DNA of 64,000 nt from JACVRN01 sp036389255 (GTDB lineage Bacteria > Acidobacteriota > Blastocatellia > Pyrinomonadales > Pyrinomonadaceae), in contig DASVQI010000024.1 of the NCBI GenBank assembly GCA_036389255.1, positions 496,001 through 560,000 on the forward strand. The letters run 5' to 3'. The notes beneath the pieces are model-generated. The model had not been told where the DNA came from and ran no database searches. It saw only the letters and a list, made by a program, of their open reading frames with translations. Positions 7,841 to 16,333 of the stretch are shown here, one piece after another. A program made the position numbers and the translations under genes. Position 1 is the stretch's first letter, and the number at the start of each line of letters is the position of its first letter.

Positions 7841-9436
7841 GTGCCTATAGGTTATTTAAGTCTTGTCCTGCACGCGCACCTGCCGTTTGTGCGCCACCCC
7901 GAGCATCCGGAATTCCTAGAGGAAGACTGGCTGTACGAGGCTATAACGGAAGTTTACCTGCCGCTCATCTTCGTCTTCCAGAACCTGCACGAGATGGGCG
8001 CGGGGCCACGCCTCGCCATGAACGTCTCGCCGCCGCTTTGCGAGATGCTCTCAGACCCGCTCTTACAGGAGCGCTACACGCGCCACCTTGAGAACCTCGT
8101 CACGCTCTCGGAGAAAGAGATTGAGCGCACGCGCCGCGACGCGCCGGAGTTTCAGCCGGTCGCACGCATGTATTTCGAGAACCTGAGCGCGGCCTATAAG
8201 CTCTGGACGACCCGCTACCATCGCAACCTCGTTCACGCCTTCCGGGAGCTACAGGAAGAGGGCGTGCTTGAAATCATGACGTGCTGCGCCACGCACGGAT
8301 TCATGCCGCTTATCTCCACGCACGAGGCCCGCCGCGCGCAGATTGACGTGGCGGTTCAGAACTATCGCAAGCATTTCGGTCGCAGCCCGCGCGGCATTTG
8401 GCTGGCCGAATGCGCCTACGAGCCCGGCGTGGAAGCTCTACTGAAAGACGCGGGCATAGAGTATTTCATCTCCGACACTCACGGCATTCTCTACGGCGAG
8501 CCGCGCCCGCGCTACGGCGTCTACGCTCCCGTGCGCTGTCCGAACGGCGTAGCCGTCTTCGCGCGCGACCTTGAGACGAGCCAGCAGGTATGGAGTTCTA
8601 TGGTCGGCTATCCGGGCCACCCCGACTACAGGGAGTTTTACCGCGACCTAGGCTGGGACGCGCCGCTCGATTACCTGCTCCCGCACCTGCACGCGGGAGG
8701 CGAGCGCCGTCACCTTGGCTTAAAGTATCACCGCATCACAGGCCGCGACGTGGCGCAGCAGGACAAGCAGCCCTACAACCCGGAGGCCGCGCGCCACCGC
8801 GCAGCCGAGCACGCCAGCCACTTCATCAACGAACGCATCAAGCAGGCACGCCACCTGATTGAGACATTCGACGGGCGTCCTCCTATCGTCTGCTCTCCGT
8901 ATGACGCGGAGCTTTACGGCCACTGGTGGTTCGAGGGGCCGCAGTTCATAGACTTCCTCTTTCGCAAGCTGCACTGGGACACGGACGACATAGAAGCCGT
9001 CACGCCGGGTGACGTGCTGGATTCCGGCATTCCCATCCAGACGCAGCAGCCTTCCGCATCAAGCTGGGGCGAGGAAGGCTACTACAAGGTCTGGTTGAAC
9101 GAGCTGAACTCTTGGATGTACCCGCACCAGCACGCAGCCGAAACGCGCATGACAGAGCTTGCCAATCGCTACGCGTCTGCCGAGGGTATATTGAAGCGAG
9201 CGCTCAATCAGGCGGCGCGAGAGCTTCTGCTGGCTCAATCGAGCGACTGGGCCTTTCAAATCTATCAGGGCACGACCGTAGAGTACGCCACCAAGCGCTT
9301 CCGCTCGCACATACGCCGCTTCGACGCCATCGTCAGGGAGATTGAGGAGGGCGCGATTGACGAAGAGCGGCTGAAGGAGATGGAGTGGCGCGACAACATC
9401 TTCGCAGAGATTGATTACCGCGTGTACAGGTCATGA
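7841..9436 (+). CDS. 1,4-alpha-glucan branching enzyme, GH57 (DUF1957 type)
   Basis: A 531-residue GH57 protein. It opens with GYLSLVLHAHLPFVRHPEHP, the conserved first GH57 motif, then carries IWLAECAYEPGVE with the likely nucleophile Glu near residue 189, and CSPYDAELYGHWWFEGP with the likely acid Asp near residue 352. This is the layout of bacterial and archaeal GH57 branching enzymes, which create alpha-1,6 branches in glycogen. The C-terminal region (about 410-531) is the helical DUF1957-associated part that includes QSSDWAFQIYQGTTVEYA. It starts at GTG 7841; there is no visible Shine-Dalgarno. The stop overlaps the next ATG as ATGA. The DUF4912 neighbour fits the known association. Confidence 0.9.
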   Translation: MPIGYLSLVLHAHLPFVRHPEHPEFLEEDWLYEAITEVYLPLIFVFQNLHEMGAGPRLAMNVSPPLCEMLSDPLLQERYTRHLENLVTLSEKEIERTRRDAPEFQPVARMYFENLSAAYKLWTTRYHRNLVHAFRELQEEGVLEIMTCCATHGFMPLISTHEARRAQIDVAVQNYRKHFGRSPRGIWLAECAYEPGVEALLKDAGIEYFISDTHGILYGEPRPRYGVYAPVRCPNGVAVFARDLETSQQVWSSMVGYPGHPDYREFYRDLGWDAPLDYLLPHLHAGGERRHLGLKYHRITGRDVAQQDKQPYNPEAARHRAAEHASHFINERIKQARHLIETFDGRPPIVCSPYDAELYGHWWFEGPQFIDFLFRKLHWDTDDIEAVTPGDVLDSGIPIQTQQPSASSWGEEGYYKVWLNELNSWMYPHQHAAETRMTELANRYASAEGILKRALNQAARELLLAQSSDWAFQIYQGTTVEYATKRFRSHIRRFDAIVREIEEGAIDEERLKEMEWRDNIFAEIDYRVYRS

Positions 9437-10227
9437 AGCCCCTTGAGGATAAAGCGACTGGCATGCGCCGCCCGCTCGTCATAGGCCACAGGGGGGCCGC
9501 CTCGGTCGCGCCTGAGAACACCATCATCTCTTTTAAGCGCGCGATGGCGGACGGCGCTGACGGCATAGAGTTCGACGTAAGACTCGCACAAGACCGCGTG
9601 CCCGTCGTCATACACGACCCTGACCTTCGCCGCACCGCGCTCAGAGACGGCGCAGTAGCTTCTTTTTCATCAAAAGCGTTGAGCAGAGTGTGTGCCGGGA
9701 CGTGGTTCAACCGCCGCTTCCCCGCCCTCGCGCGCGAAGAATACAGCCACGCCACAATCCCGACTCTCGCTGAAGTCTTTGAGCTTTTCCAGCGCAAAGG
9801 CGCTCTGCTTTACGTGGAGATGAAATGCGTCGTGGCAGAGGCCCACGCGATTGCAGCAGAAGTAGCAAAGCTCATACGCGAGCATGAGATGATTGAGCGC
9901 GTCGTCGTGGAGAGTTTTACGCTCGAAGCAATCGCGGAGATGAAGCGCCTTGCTCCTGAGATTCGCACGGCCGCGCTCTTTGAGCCGAAGCTCGTGCCGC
10001 CGCCTTCCACGCGCCGCATGATGCGACTCGCTGCCGGGTGCGGGGCGGACGAGCTTGCCTTACATCACCTGCTCGCACGGCGCAGCGTAGTCGAGGAGGC
10101 CGCTAGGCGCGGCTTGAGAACGGTGGTCTGGACGGTTGACAACCCTGCATGGCTCAGCCGCGCAAGCCGACAGGGCATACACGCCATCATCACCAACAAC
10201 CCTGCAATCATGAAAGTCAATGGATAG
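9433..10227 (+). CDS. ugpQ: Glycerophosphodiester phosphodiesterase
   Basis: A 264-residue cytosolic GDPD-family TIM barrel that hydrolyses glycerophosphodiesters to glycerol 3-phosphate and an alcohol. The catalytic set is visible: GHRGAASVAPENT (H19, R20, E28, N29), GIEFDVRLAQDRVPVVIHDP (the Glu/Asp metal ligands and second His), and later VEMKCVVAEA. The C-terminal VVWTVDNPAWLSRASRQGIHAIITNNP is the usual end of the barrel. The start ATG overlaps the GH57 stop (ATGA), so it is co-translated; an in-frame ATG at 9463 is a less likely alternative. No signal peptide is seen. The stop overlaps the AraC gene. Confidence 0.9.
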   Translation: MKPLEDKATGMRRPLVIGHRGAASVAPENTIISFKRAMADGADGIEFDVRLAQDRVPVVIHDPDLRRTALRDGAVASFSSKALSRVCAGTWFNRRFPALAREEYSHATIPTLAEVFELFQRKGALLYVEMKCVVAEAHAIAAEVAKLIREHEMIERVVVESFTLEAIAEMKRLAPEIRTAALFEPKLVPPPSTRRMMRLAAGCGADELALHHLLARRSVVEEAARRGLRTVVWTVDNPAWLSRASRQGIHAIITNNPAIMKVNG

Positions 10228-11050
10228 GGTCTTTCTGCGCTCGCAGTTCGCTGTTTATTACAGGCGCGCACGACGCCTGCGCCTGACGAGCGAGGCGCGT
10301 TCGGACTACGCCGTGATTTTTCCGCTTGAGGGTCGCCTGATGGGAAGCGTCGCGGGCCAAGAGACAGAGGCGGGCCGCGCCAGCGCACTGCTGATTAATC
10401 CGGGCGTCACGTTCTCGGCCGCGAGCCGCGAAGAGGCTGCGGTTTTGATGCTCACGCTGACGCCCGCTTTCGTGCTAGACCTCGCCGTAAGATTGCGCCT
10501 CACGCTCTCGGGCGCGACCGTCGTGTTCAGCGCGGAAAGGATTGAAGGAGACGAGCGGCTTGCTCAGCTTGCGCGAGATTTGACGGGCGAGCTGATGGAA
10601 GAAGAGGCCGGTCAGGATGTCGTCATCACGGCTCAGGTAGAGCAGGCGCTCGTTCATCTGCTGCGTCATCACGCGAACGTGCGGCGCTCGGACGAGCTTG
10701 AGCTTTCACGCGTCGGGCTGGTAGACCGCCGCATACGTCGCGCCGTGGAGATGATGCACGCTCACATGGACAGAGACTTGTCTGTCGAAGAGCTTGCATC
10801 GGCGGCCTATCTTTCGCCCTTTCACTTTGCGCGCCTATTCAAGAAGCTTACGGGCGCATCGCCGCACGCTTATCTGGCGAGCCTGCGCGTGCAGCAAGCG
10901 CAGCAGCTATTGGCCGAGACAGACCTTTCGATTTCAGAGCTGAGCGCACGCGTCGGCTACAGCAGTCCCAGCCATTTTTCCAAAGCGTTTCGACAGGCTA
11001 CGGGGCTCACGCCGCGCGCCTTTCGCGCAAGCTTAGTCAGAGCGAATTAA
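10220..11050 (+). CDS. AraC-family transcriptional regulator
   Basis: A 276-residue protein with an N-terminal cupin-like sensing region (about 1-150, including SDYAVIFPLEGRLMG) and a C-terminal AraC DNA-binding domain of about 100 residues. The domain shows DLSVEELASAAYLSPFHFAR (first HTH) and SISELSARVGYSSPSHFSKA followed by FRQATGLTPRAFR (second HTH). Its ATG at 10220 overlaps the end of the glycerophosphodiesterase gene, so it is the last gene of this run. The effector and targets cannot be read from the sequence; regulation of the glucan/glycerol genes upstream is a guess from position. Confidence 0.88.
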   Translation: MDRVFLRSQFAVYYRRARRLRLTSEARSDYAVIFPLEGRLMGSVAGQETEAGRASALLINPGVTFSAASREEAAVLMLTLTPAFVLDLAVRLRLTLSGATVVFSAERIEGDERLAQLARDLTGELMEEEAGQDVVITAQVEQALVHLLRHHANVRRSDELELSRVGLVDRRIRRAVEMMHAHMDRDLSVEELASAAYLSPFHFARLFKKLTGASPHAYLASLRVQQAQQLLAETDLSISELSARVGYSSPSHFSKAFRQATGLTPRAFRASLVRAN

Positions 11051-11494
11051 CTCTTTTCACCGACGCCCGCGATGATTCCCCACGTCGTCAGCGCGCTCAT
11101 CACGGCTTAACAACTGCCGCCGAGTCTGCTACTCTATCGCCCTCTTGGTTAGCGTTGAGCAAGGGCGTTGAGCCTTTGCTATTTGTCCCAGCCACCTCAT
11201 AAGTAATAGTTATGCCCAGTCCAGACAGACGATTGAAGAATTCTGTCAATCCGTGTCTGGACATGAAGCGGAAGTATTGCGTAGTCGCGCTTGTGCCTAT
11301 GGCCCGAGCGCGTCCGAAGGCCGGGCGCAGACGTGCGGCGCAACTGTCCGTCGCATAACCAATTAATGCCAGAGCAATCCGCAGTCGGCTTAAGAGTCAC
11401 AAGCGTCCTTTAATCTATTAAACGACGCCTGCCTACCGGAATATGCCGAGCGCAGCTTTGCCATGGCTCAACCTACAACTCACGGAGAAAAATA
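11051..11494. other. Intergenic region upstream of the M36 protease
   Basis: A 444-bp gene-free region. The main structure is an interrupted inverted repeat at 11219-11262: GTCCAGACA (11219-11227) pairs with TGTCTGGAC (11254-11262), with ATTGA/TCAAT nested inside. It could be an operator or a transcript hairpin. The word CTACCGGAAT occurs at 11433-11442 and again upstream of the CPBP gene. The Shine-Dalgarno for the protease is weak (ACGGAG near 11480). No tRNA or coding frame was found. Confidence 0.6.
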
Positions 11495-14248
11495 ATGTCT
11501 AAGAGATTAATCGTAGGTTTATTAGGGGTTGCTTTGGCAGCCGCTACCATGTTTCCCATCACCAACTCTGATGCAGCGCGAGCGCCTCAGCCGAAAGCAG
11601 CTTCCACCAATTCCGCACCGTCTCAACGTGCGGGGCTTCCCAATTATGATATTCGTCTTGTAGGAAAAGGAGAGTTCACGGACGTTGACCTCAATTCGAC
11701 TGCCGACACGCAGCGCGCGGCGCAGAGCGGAGTCGCTGCGCGCCAGGCCCGCGCCTCGGCTGTTGAAAATTTCCGCTCCGGCTTACGCCCCGAACATGCG
11801 CGAAACCTGCGCGCACAGATGAACGAAGCGGGGGCGATGAAAAATCTTTTCATTGACGGAGCGGCGCTTTCCGAGCCGCAATCGGACGCTCCCGACAATA
11901 TCGCGCGCCGTTTCCTGAGGGAGAAAGCGCAACTGTTCGCCCTGACGCAAACCGGAGTTGATGACCTCAAGCTTGAAAAGGAAGACAACGACCGGGGCAC
12001 TTCCTTTCTCGATTATTCTCAGACCGTCGCGGGGATAAGAGTTTTTGAAGGAAACGTCAAGGTGGTGGTTAATAATCAGGGCGAGGTCACTAACGTTCGT
12101 GAAGGTTTCCTCGTCAACGGCCAGAAGGTAAGGCTCAGACCTACTCTGGATGAACAGCAGGGCATCGCACGCGCCTTTGAGCATGCAGGAAGGGACGTTG
12201 CCCCTTCGTTCGTAGAGACTCACGCGCGCTCTTCCCAGAGCGAATTTTCCAGATTCGCTAACCCGCTAGACCTGAATTACGAGGAGGTTCTTTCAGAACT
12301 AAACGTTGTGCGCGTGGGCGACAAAGCGCACCTCGCATGGCACGTCTATGCTGAAGTTGGCCCTAACGAGTGGTACGAAATGCTCGTTGACGCGCATAGC
12401 GGCGAACTGCTGCTGCGTCATAACCTCTACGTGTTTGAGGCGCAGGGCACAGTTTACACGGAGGCTCCGGACAAGGGCGCACGCCAGCTTGTCTCTTTTG
12501 TAGGCGACACGACAATCAACACAACAGCAGGCTGGATGGGCACTTCGACTGTGACCACGGGCAACAACGTAGAGGCTTATCTGGACACAAATGCGGACAA
12601 CGCGCCCGATGCCAACAACACTACGGGGCTGTCAAACGGCCACGCCTTTGCAGCAGACCAGAATTTCACCTTCCCGTTCTCGACTACCGTTGACCCGCGC
12701 ACGCAGCAGGCGGCGGTCGTCACAAATCTTTTTTACTACAACAACATCATGCACGACTTCTCCTACAATCTGGGCTTTACGGAGTCGGCGCTCAACTTCC
12801 AGACGAACAACTACGGGCGCGGCGGCCTCGGCGCTGACTCTGTGAGGGCCGAGGCGCAGGACGGCTCCGGGACGAACAACGCGAACTTTGCGACCCCGCC
12901 CGACGGCCAGCGCCCGCGCATGCAGCAATACCTTTTCACTTCTCCCAACCCTGACCGAGACAGCTCCGTAGACGGCGACGTGGTGTTCCACGAGTACGGG
13001 CACGGCATCTCCAACCGCTTGATTGGCAACGGCAGCACAGCCCTTCAAGGCACGCAAAGTGGAGCGATGGGCGAAGGATGGTCTGACTACTGGGCTATCA
13101 CCATCAACGGCGACGGGCTGGTGGGGGAGTACGCCACGGGCAACACGACGGCTGGCATTCGCCGCGCAGCTTACACCATTCCGGCCAACACGATACACGA
13201 CTCCTATGCCGATGTCGGCAATCAAGGTTTTGCAGTTCACAATGACGGCGAGGTGTGGGCCGCGACCCTTTGGGACTTGCGCGCGCAGCTAGGCGCGGCA
13301 ACCACTGACCGTCTGGTCTTGAACGGAATGAAGTTCACGCCGACCCGGCCCTCTTTCCTCAACGCGCGCGACGGCATCCTGCAAGCCGATCAGAACCTGA
13401 ACGGCGGAGCCAACCGTTGCACCATCTGGACTGTCTTCGCGCGTCACGGGATGGGAGTATCGGCGGTCGGTAACGATGGGACTACGCACGTCGCGGCCAC
13501 TGACTTACCGTCTGACTGCGGCGGCACTTGCACCTATTCTATCAGTCCGACCTCCGCCAGCTTCGCGGCTGCCGGAGGCAGTGGCAGCGTCACGGTCACT
13601 GCGGGCGCTGGCTGCAACTGGACGGCTGTCAGCAACGCCACGTTCATCACTATTACGGGCGGCGCGAGCGGTTCCGGCAACGGCACAGTCTCTTACTCCG
13701 TCGCCAGCAACGGAGGCACGACTTCACGCTCTGGAACGATGACCATCGCCGGACAGACCTTCACGGTGACTCAGGCGGGGACAAGCGGCGGCACGGAGTT
13801 GATTTTGAACAGTGGCTTCGAGTCAGGCACGTCGCCATGGACAATCAGTGGACAGGTCACGCGTAGCACGGGCGCTTACCCGCATAGCGGAGTGGCCTAC
13901 ATGATTATCAACGGGGTTGACAGCACAAGCGGCACGCTCTACCAGACGGTCACGATTCCGAGCGGCGGAGCCAGCCTCAACTTCTGGTTGAATATCACCA
14001 CCAACGAGGCGGCTGGCTCAGCCATTTATGACCGTCTCTTCATAGAAGTTCGCAACACATCGGGCACTCTGCTGGGGACACTGGCGACGTTCAGCAACCA
14101 GAACAGTGGCACCGCCGGAGTCTACGTGCTGCGTGGGCCATACAATCTGAGCAGTTGGGCCGGACAGACGGTACGGATTCAGTTCCGAGGCACCAACGAC
14201 ATTAGCCTGCCGACCTCATTCCGCGTGGATGATGTCTCGGTCAAATAA
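11495..14248 (+). CDS. Secreted M36 (fungalysin-like) metallopeptidase with BACON domain
   Basis: A 917-residue exported zinc protease. In order: a signal peptide (about 1-28, LLGVALAAATMFPITNSDA); an FTP/PepSY-like propeptide (about 85-300); an M36 catalytic domain (about 330-650) with the zinc motif VFHEYGHGISNRLIG near residue 499 and the third ligand in GEGWSDYWA about 25 residues later; a BACON domain (about 675-765, CTYSISPTSASFAAAGGSGS through FTVTQAG); and a C-terminal jelly-roll-like domain (about 768-917, NSGFESGTSPWTISG) that resembles carbohydrate-binding modules. M36 enzymes in bacteria are secreted and activated by loss of the propeptide. The BACON and C-terminal domains suggest binding to glycans. 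A strong intrinsic terminator follows at 14266. Confidence 0.9.
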   Translation: MSKRLIVGLLGVALAAATMFPITNSDAARAPQPKAASTNSAPSQRAGLPNYDIRLVGKGEFTDVDLNSTADTQRAAQSGVAARQARASAVENFRSGLRPEHARNLRAQMNEAGAMKNLFIDGAALSEPQSDAPDNIARRFLREKAQLFALTQTGVDDLKLEKEDNDRGTSFLDYSQTVAGIRVFEGNVKVVVNNQGEVTNVREGFLVNGQKVRLRPTLDEQQGIARAFEHAGRDVAPSFVETHARSSQSEFSRFANPLDLNYEEVLSELNVVRVGDKAHLAWHVYAEVGPNEWYEMLVDAHSGELLLRHNLYVFEAQGTVYTEAPDKGARQLVSFVGDTTINTTAGWMGTSTVTTGNNVEAYLDTNADNAPDANNTTGLSNGHAFAADQNFTFPFSTTVDPRTQQAAVVTNLFYYNNIMHDFSYNLGFTESALNFQTNNYGRGGLGADSVRAEAQDGSGTNNANFATPPDGQRPRMQQYLFTSPNPDRDSSVDGDVVFHEYGHGISNRLIGNGSTALQGTQSGAMGEGWSDYWAITINGDGLVGEYATGNTTAGIRRAAYTIPANTIHDSYADVGNQGFAVHNDGEVWAATLWDLRAQLGAATTDRLVLNGMKFTPTRPSFLNARDGILQADQNLNGGANRCTIWTVFARHGMGVSAVGNDGTTHVAATDLPSDCGGTCTYSISPTSASFAAAGGSGSVTVTAGAGCNWTAVSNATFITITGGASGSGNGTVSYSVASNGGTTSRSGTMTIAGQTFTVTQAGTSGGTELILNSGFESGTSPWTISGQVTRSTGAYPHSGVAYMIINGVDSTSGTLYQTVTIPSGGASLNFWLNITTNEAAGSAIYDRLFIEVRNTSGTLLGTLATFSNQNSGTAGVYVLRGPYNLSSWAGQTVRIQFRGTNDISLPTSFRVDDVSVK

Positions 14249-14265
14249 ACTCAACCCTCCCTCGA

Positions 14266-14300
14266 AACCTGGCCTCCGCAGCGGGGGCCAGGTTCTTTTT
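14266..14300 (+). terminator. Intrinsic terminator after the M36 gene
   Basis: The stem AACCTGGCC (14266-14274) pairs with GGCCAGGTT (14286-14294), followed by CTTTTT. It lies 18 bp past the stop codon and is in the right orientation for the + strand. Confidence 0.85.
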
Positions 14301-14428
14301 CATCCGGCTTCCTCCGGAAAACCTGTAGATGAGCAAGCGAGCGACGATTTAGGGCAAGATTTGCCGAGAACCGCCGGAGCGTACGTAGTATCATGAATCA
14401 GATTCAATCTTTGGAGGAGCAACAAACT

Positions 14429-15748
14429 GTGGCTATAGAAAAGGGTGCCGAGATTGCGCCCGCAAAGGGGAAGCTGGGAGTCCTGCTCGTAGGGCTGGGA
14501 GCTGTCAGCACCACTTTCATCGCGGGCGTCGAGGCCATCAAGAAAGGCATCGCTGAGCCGATTGGAAGTCTCACGCAGATGGGCACGATACGCCTCGGCA
14601 AGCGCACGGAGAATCGCGTCCCTCTCATCAAGGACATGGTTCCGCTCGCGGACTTGAAGGACTTGGTCTTCGGCGCTTGGGACATCTTTCCCGATTCAGC
14701 CTATGAGGCGGCCATGCACGCAGGCGTTCTGGAGAAAGACCTGCTCGCGCAGATTAAGACTCCTTTGCAGAAGATAAAGCCTATGCGCGCCGTCTTCGAC
14801 CAGAACTATGTCAAGCGCCTGAACGGCACGAACGTCAAAGAGGGCGCGAACAAGCTGGAGATGGCCGAGCAGCTCATAGAAGAGATTGCGGACTTCAAGC
14901 GACGCAACAAATGCTCGCGCCTTGTCATGATATGGGCCGCTTCCACGGAAATCTTTCTCAAGCCGCACGCCGTTCACAAGAACCTGCAAACCTTCGAGCA
15001 GGCCATGCGCGATAATCACAAGTCAATCGCGCCTTCCATGATATACGCCTACGCCGCTCTGAAATCGGGCGTGCCCTTCGCCAACGGAGCGCCCAACCTG
15101 ACCGTAGACGTCCCTGCCATGATGCAGCTTGCTGACCAGATGAACATGCCCATCTGCGGCAAAGATTTTAAGACCGGGCAGACCCTGATGAAGACCATCC
15201 TCGCGCCGGGGCTGAAAGCCCGGCTGCTGGGACTTCACGGCTGGTACTCAACAAACATCCTCGGCAACCGCGACGGAGAAGTTCTGGACGACCCCGAATC
15301 GTTCAAGACGAAGGAGGAGTCCAAGCTCTCCGTGCTGGAATACATCCTTCAGCCGGACGTTTACCCGGAGCTTTACAAAGACTTCTCGCACGTTGTCCGC
15401 ATCAACTACTATCCGCCGCGCGGCGACAACAAAGAGGGCTGGGATAACATAGACATCTTCGGCTGGCTCGGCTATCCGATGCAGATAAAGATTGACTTCC
15501 TCTGCCGCGACTCGATACTCGCCGCGCCGATTGTGCTAGACCTTGCGCTCTTTCTGGACTTGGCTCAGCGCACGGGCATGAAGGGCGTTCAGGAATGGCT
15601 CTCCTTCTACTTCAAATCGCCGCAGACAGCGCCCGGGCTCTACCCCGAGCACGACCTCTTTATTCAGTTGATGAAGCTCAAGAACACGTTGCGTTATCTC
15701 AGAGGCGAAGACCTCATCACGCACCTTGGGCTTGAGTACTACGACTAA
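14429..15748 (+). CDS. ino1: Myo-inositol-1-phosphate synthase
   Basis: An enzyme of about 439 residues that converts glucose 6-phosphate to myo-inositol 3-phosphate with NAD as internal cofactor. It shows the NAD-binding VLLVGLGAVSTTFIAGV near the N-terminus, the catalytic-region TLMKTILAPGLKARLLG and GWYSTNILGNRDGEVLDDP, and DIFGWLGYPMQIKIDFLCRD in the C-terminal half. Length and motifs match the bacterial family. I placed the start at GTG 14429 because GGAGGAG lies at 14413-14419 with 9-nt spacing; an in-frame ATG at 14393 has only a distant GGAG. The product could feed inositol phospholipids or osmolytes. It is monocistronic, with terminators on both sides. Confidence 0.88.
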   Translation: MAIEKGAEIAPAKGKLGVLLVGLGAVSTTFIAGVEAIKKGIAEPIGSLTQMGTIRLGKRTENRVPLIKDMVPLADLKDLVFGAWDIFPDSAYEAAMHAGVLEKDLLAQIKTPLQKIKPMRAVFDQNYVKRLNGTNVKEGANKLEMAEQLIEEIADFKRRNKCSRLVMIWAASTEIFLKPHAVHKNLQTFEQAMRDNHKSIAPSMIYAYAALKSGVPFANGAPNLTVDVPAMMQLADQMNMPICGKDFKTGQTLMKTILAPGLKARLLGLHGWYSTNILGNRDGEVLDDPESFKTKEESKLSVLEYILQPDVYPELYKDFSHVVRINYYPPRGDNKEGWDNIDIFGWLGYPMQIKIDFLCRDSILAAPIVLDLALFLDLAQRTGMKGVQEWLSFYFKSPQTAPGLYPEHDLFIQLMKLKNTLRYLRGEDLITHLGLEYYD

Positions 15749-15780
15749 GCAGCACAGAAATCTTATCCAACAGGCTGGGA

Positions 15781-15817
15781 AAAGGCGCGCTTACGATTGG
15801 CAAGCGCGCCTTTTTTT
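15781..15817 (+). terminator. Intrinsic terminator after ino1
   Basis: AAAGGCGCGCTT pairs with AAGCGCGCCTTT, followed by a run of T. It starts 33 bp downstream of the ino1 stop. Confidence 0.9.
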
Positions 15818-16333
15818 ATCCAACCTTATCTGAGCTTTTACAAGCTCCCTTTTGGCATACGGGCAGACGATTAGGTATAAAAAGCGGGCGCAATATTTTG
15901 CTGGCCCGGCCCTATAGAACATTATTTGTCAGTATTTTTCTGACGCTATTTGTCACCACAGCAGTTACACAAGGCGGCAAAAAAATATTTCCCGTCTCTC
16001 GCTTCTAGAATATTTTGTGGTGACATTTCGGGCGATGTCGTATATATAGCGTTTGTCAGTTCTATGAAGGCAGGGGAAGAAGTGAGCCCAGAGGTAAACG
16101 CGCTCCCCTTGCGAAGCATCTATTAAATGTACGGTTCGTTCTTTGCATGAAGGCTAATGTGGGCTCTGGGGACGGCAAGTCGCCGGTAGCTTTCGGAAGG
16201 TATAAGACGAGCATCCTGCTCTTCGACTAATGAAGCGTAAGGCTGATGTAACCGGGTTACCACAGCCAACGTTTAAGCCTATAGCAGACGGCAATGATGC
16301 CACTGCTCGTTCATGTAAAGGAGGACTGCGTTA
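15818..16333 (+). other. Long leader of the AAA+ gene with several inverted repeats
   Basis: A gene-free stretch of 516 bp. GTCACCACA near 15952-15960 pairs with TGTGGTGAC near 16016-16024, and the word GCTATTTGTCA / GCGTTTGTCAG recurs on each side. Further down, CCCAGAG (about 16087) can pair with CTCTGGG (about 16163), and GGCTGATGTAACC (about 16231-16243) can fold with GGTTACCACAGCC. The gene-proximal end has a good Shine-Dalgarno (AAGGAGG, ending 10 nt before the ATG). I could not match the region to a riboswitch class I know. Either an operator-rich promoter or a structured 5' UTR is possible. Confidence 0.4.

Noticed and set aside
16160..16266. c-di-GMP riboswitch-like sequence (CCGGTAG, GGGTTACC)
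   Set aside because: The conserved GCAAA-containing internal segments and the tetraloop-receptor layout are missing.
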